NCBI RefSeq assembly: GCF_900496995.4
Contig: NC_044012.1
Coordinates: forward strand, 3,782,001 to 3,846,000
Source of the DNA: Aquila chrysaetos chrysaetos
Taxonomy: Eukaryota > Chordata > Aves > Accipitriformes > Accipitridae
Reading direction: 5' to 3'
Length of the DNA: 64,000 nucleotides
Positions 60,501-64,000 of this stretch are shown here, one piece after another. Made by a program: the position numbers and the translations under genes. The notes under the pieces were generated by a model. That model made no database searches and was not told where the DNA came from. It saw nothing but the letters and a program-made list of their open reading frames with translations. The number at the start of each line of letters is the position of its first letter. The first letter of the stretch is position 1.

Positions 60501-62259
60501 CGCTTATTCCTAGAAATAAAATTCATATGCTTTGGGGAATGCTTGTTAGATAAGATGAAGTGCAGAAAAGGTAAGAACTCTTTGATTAATTAAGAGAGAA
60601 CACAAAGTATTGCAAGCAAACCATCAGAAACAACATTTCTTTGGAGAGGTAAGTGGTGGGAGAAGATGTTTGCAAGCTATGGCAGCTGCACATCGATCCC
60701 TAGAGGCTGGCTTTTAAAGGAAAGTAACTCTATGCTGCACATAGGGAGAGGTCTCCGAGACTCTAAAACCTAATGAAAGACTTGTTGCTATGCAAAATGA
60801 TGAGCCAGGCTTCAGCCACTGACTGTATTTTTGGCACAGAAGTTTTCTTTTTTTATTCTTGGAAGCACATTTAAAAGCCCTACCACTGTTTTGAAGATTT
60901 TCTCCATCTGAAATGCAGCAACAATTGCACTCTTGCCTGAACTTGCAGGGATCCACCAATGTTCAGGTGGTTCTCAGGTACCAGAAGCAATGGTAGCCAT
61001 AAAATTACCTACTTGGAGAGAGGGTGTCTGGATAAAAACAATAATTGAAAGACAGAAGCCAGTAAGGCCTTTTTTTCTGGGTAATGTATAATTAGAAACA
61101 GTATGCTTCTGAGATTATAAGCAGTGTGAAATCATACCATTAGCATATAATTACAATGGCAGATGTGACAAATTTATCTAGACCAGATGTCTATTAAATC
61201 AGTTCCCTTGTTTCATGGGTGCAGTTTCTTACGGTATATATCACTGAATGATATTTATGATACAGTTAGCAGCAAAATCTCTTTACATTTTCGGGTATTT
61301 CTTATTACAAAGAACCTTACATCTCCACAGTGCTGTGGCTTTCACAGTATAGTGAGGAGCTGCTTGTTCTTCCAGCTGTATCTTCTAAAAATATTTTGTC
61401 TGTGTAGTGATTATTCATAAAATAAAAACAGTTTAAGAAATTTCTTGGGTAGTGTCTTTCTATTTTTCCAAAAAGCATCAGGCCAATTCATTTACTGTGT
61501 TTTAAACTCGCTGTACATTTAAAAAGCAGGACAGTCACGCAGATATTTATGAGGAGCATCAAAGTCATGGCAGCCTAAGCTGAAGGTCACAGGACTGATC
61601 ATGGAGGATGCTGATGAGGATTAAGGCTGACATTCAGCATCCTGTGGTGCTGGGCACAGCCATATGGACCACCATCGGTTCCAGCCTCATCCACTCTCTG
61701 AATAGGTGGAAACCCAACAAAGGCAAATTACTCCACTAGTGACGTCAAAGCTGAACAATTTATTTCTTCCAGTGCTGTGGAAGAGCTATGTGAACAAGGG
61801 AGGGGAAATGAGATGTGGCTCCAGTCTTACCACTTGCTCATTCCTCTACAGTTCCCAAAAGGCCCCTCCATCCCCAGCTAATACCATTCCCATTAAAGCT
61901 AATGGCAACTGACCAAGAAACAACATGTCCCCCCCAAAAAAAATTTAGCCAAAACCCTCAACACATGTTGGGTTTGGCTTGGTGGTGGTTTTGCATTAGC
62001 TCTCATTTCATCCCCTGCTGGAAACCCATCATCATCAGTAGCTGTGCCTCAAAGACCTCCAGGCATGACAGAGATCCTTTAGAGTCCAAACCCACCAAAT
62101 CTGGGGCTGTTTAGACATACCAGATTTCTGGACTAGTCATGAGTCACACCCTGAGGTGGTGAACAAAATCTGAGCAAGGACATAAGCTTTTCTCCATGAT
62201 GACTTGACAGCATCTCCAGCAGGGATGACATTAACCATACAGACTTCTTCAAGTCCCCA

Positions 62260-62300
62260 TGATGGACATGACATGATGGACAACGATGTGATGGACATGG
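62260..62300 (+). repeat. Imperfect GATGGACATG short tandem repeat
   Basis: TGATGGACATG and close variants recur about three times in 41 bases, within a wider ATGATGG-rich stretch running to about 62330. Confidence 0.6.
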
Positions 62301-62542
62301 GATAACATCACCCATCATACAGGATGATGGAGAGGAGAAAAGCAAAAGACAGGAGGATCAGGACTTTCACCTCCTTTCCCTCCAGACAAACTTATTTTGC
62401 TTTACTGCTGCCAAATACATTCATTTAGCATGTACTCATTTTGCTTTTAGATCAATTAGATTCAATTTTCCATAGCAACTCTTTGGGGAAAATAGAAAGT
62501 TAAGCAAGCTCCAATCAGTATGCTGAAAAAATTCCTTTAGGA

Positions 62543-62548
<6 letters not shown>

Positions 62549-62580
<32 letters not shown>

Positions 62581-62630
62581 AACCAAACAAAACAAACAAC
62601 AAAAGAAACCCACCAAAACACACCAAAAAA
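62549..62630 (+). repeat. A31 tract followed by an A/C-rich tail
   Basis: Thirty-one consecutive As are followed by CAAAC/CAACAAA-type sequence. It may be the tail of an old retroposed copy or simple-sequence expansion; I see no recognisable body upstream. Confidence 0.7.
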
Positions 62631-64000
62631 CTTATTCCAACAGGTTTGAATGATGGATTCTGGTCTTTCCGAATTATCAAGCACAAATCGCACAGAGACC
62701 CTACTGCCAGCAGTGATTTCAGGTTGGTTAGTTCATGAAATTCCCAGTTATTTCACTGACTGTTCAGCACAGATGAAAACTGAATTGGACTTGGGGAATA
62801 AATCTAAGAGTTTTTACATTCTTCTGATGGCTTATTCTTTCTGAGTTCATATAACTTTCATTCTTGGCTACAGTGCGTTTGGCCAAGGCCAGAATTTCAG
62901 AAGTGCTAAGTGCTCATTTAGGTTTCTAAAAATGAAACAGCCTGAATTTCAGATCTGTTGAGAAACAGGAGCTCCCACTGGGACTAACAACTGAATTTGC
63001 AAAGATATCTTCATGTAGCCACAGGTCACTGGTATTTCAGAAATAAATCCCCTTTTTTTGGACACCTGAGTAAAATCTGAGCAAAACCTCATTTCCCAGT
63101 CTACATGGGGTCTCCTGGAGCCCGATGCCCTTTGCAAAAACTGTCCCTTGCTGGCAAACACTTCATGGAAAACACCTGATGCCTGCATGCACCAGTTTGA
63201 ACTTCTCTGTTTTCCATAAGGAGGAGTAAGTTCCCAGAAAGAGGAAATGTCTGCAATATTTTTGAAACGGCATATTTTTCCTCACATCAACAAATACCTC
63301 TATCAGTGGGTATACCTTGGGGATATTTCAGAGGACTCCTTGGTTATTTTCCTTTCTTGAAAGAGATCAGTTGATCAACATTTGAAATAATTATGAAAAA
63401 AAGGGAAGAAACTTCAGTAAATACTTTTTGGGGAAAAGAATATTTGTTGGTTTCAAACTGATTTTGCATTTGTAATTGAAATTCGAAATTCACAGAAGAA
63501 GGGAGGGAAGTTAAAATATTTAGTAATGAATAAAATGAAAAGTACTAAAAGGACAGGAACAAAACATTTTGGTTCTTATTTTTGTTTGCAAACGTCAATC
63601 ATTGTACCAGCTTCTGACTTGAATTTGAGACCCTTAGAAACTTGCTTTCTGCTCAGTGCATATGGCTGAGATTTCAAAAGTCATAATCAGCTTTATTTTA
63701 CATTCTATAACTAAGAGGAAAGTCATGGCCCAGGTAGCAAAACTGACAAATTTGGGGGAACAACACATTTTGTCTGAAAAGATAAGAAATTCAGAATAGA
63801 TCATATCTGACACCATCAACTCATGAAAGCGTTAACACGTTTGTCAAACTCCAGCTCACTCACCAAAATTAACGTGTAACTTATTTCAATGAACTTATTT
63901 TAGTGTCTCACAGGTGAGACTTTTCACAGTGTTTCACACTCTGGCAGGGAAATGCTCTGTTTCCCCTTGCTTCCTACGAAGATGATATCCACTTCTTTTC

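Larger units (their letters stand above)
57558..64000. other. Right-hand flank with no recognised gene
   Basis: Moderately AT-rich sequence. Open frames up to 154 codons (+ strand, 59.02-59.49 kb) have no recognised motif and no paired splice sites. It contains a T run (about 57759-57770), an imperfect GATGGACATG repeat (62260-62300) and a long A tract (62549-62579). In human, CRISPLD2 lies next on this side of ZDHHC7, in convergent orientation, but I recognise none of its exons here. Confidence 0.5.

Overview
The window is nuclear DNA from a vertebrate, and the repeats point to a bird. It carries CR1 LINE fragments, an avian-type sense solo LTR with a 5-bp near-perfect target duplication, and a long avian-type LTR with an internal ~50-bp tandem array. 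Genes are split into exons with GT-AG introns, and base composition is AT-rich apart from one strong CpG island. The species cannot be named from the sequence; a neoavian bird is my best guess from the LTR types.

Left half (about 2.0-27.4 kb, + strand): a complete ZDHHC7 gene. A TATA-less CpG-island promoter with three NRF1-type palindromes and an ETS-type site feeds a non-coding first exon ending at 2774. Six coding exons (13183-13488, 16301-16425, 21533-21629, 22117-22198, 23939-24069, 25128-25304) join in phase to a 305-residue DHHC palmitoyltransferase. The 3' UTR runs to poly(A) signals at about 27.2-27.35 kb. Introns hold two LTRs (3976-4558 sense; 11810-12904 antisense) and a CR1 tail (about 23183-23670).

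Middle (27.4-32.7 kb): the tail-to-tail gap between two convergent genes. It is occupied by a CR1 copy on the - strand in which ORF1 sequence is joined directly to the end of ORF2, the middle being deleted. An older, decayed repeat lies closer to the second gene.

Right half (32.7-56.3 kb, - strand): a complete HNF4-family nuclear receptor. Ten coding exons join in phase to 457 residues, with an A/B domain, an HNF4-type DNA-binding domain, a ligand-binding domain and an F domain. Residues in the ligand-binding domain and the F domain set it apart from HNF4A and HNF4G, and it sits beside ZDHHC7. I read it as the third paralogue, HNF4-beta (HNF4B), which is known in frogs and fish and absent from mammals.

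Right end (56.3-64 kb): upstream flank of the receptor gene. It holds a possible 5' UTR splice acceptor, a weak HNF1-like element and one unassigned candidate exon (57438-57557, - strand). Otherwise I see only simple repeats.

The two genes are not known to act in one pathway: one is a Golgi acyltransferase, the other a hepatic/intestinal/renal transcription factor. Their proximity is a matter of synteny. I found no CRISPR array, operon, phage or other novel multi-gene system.
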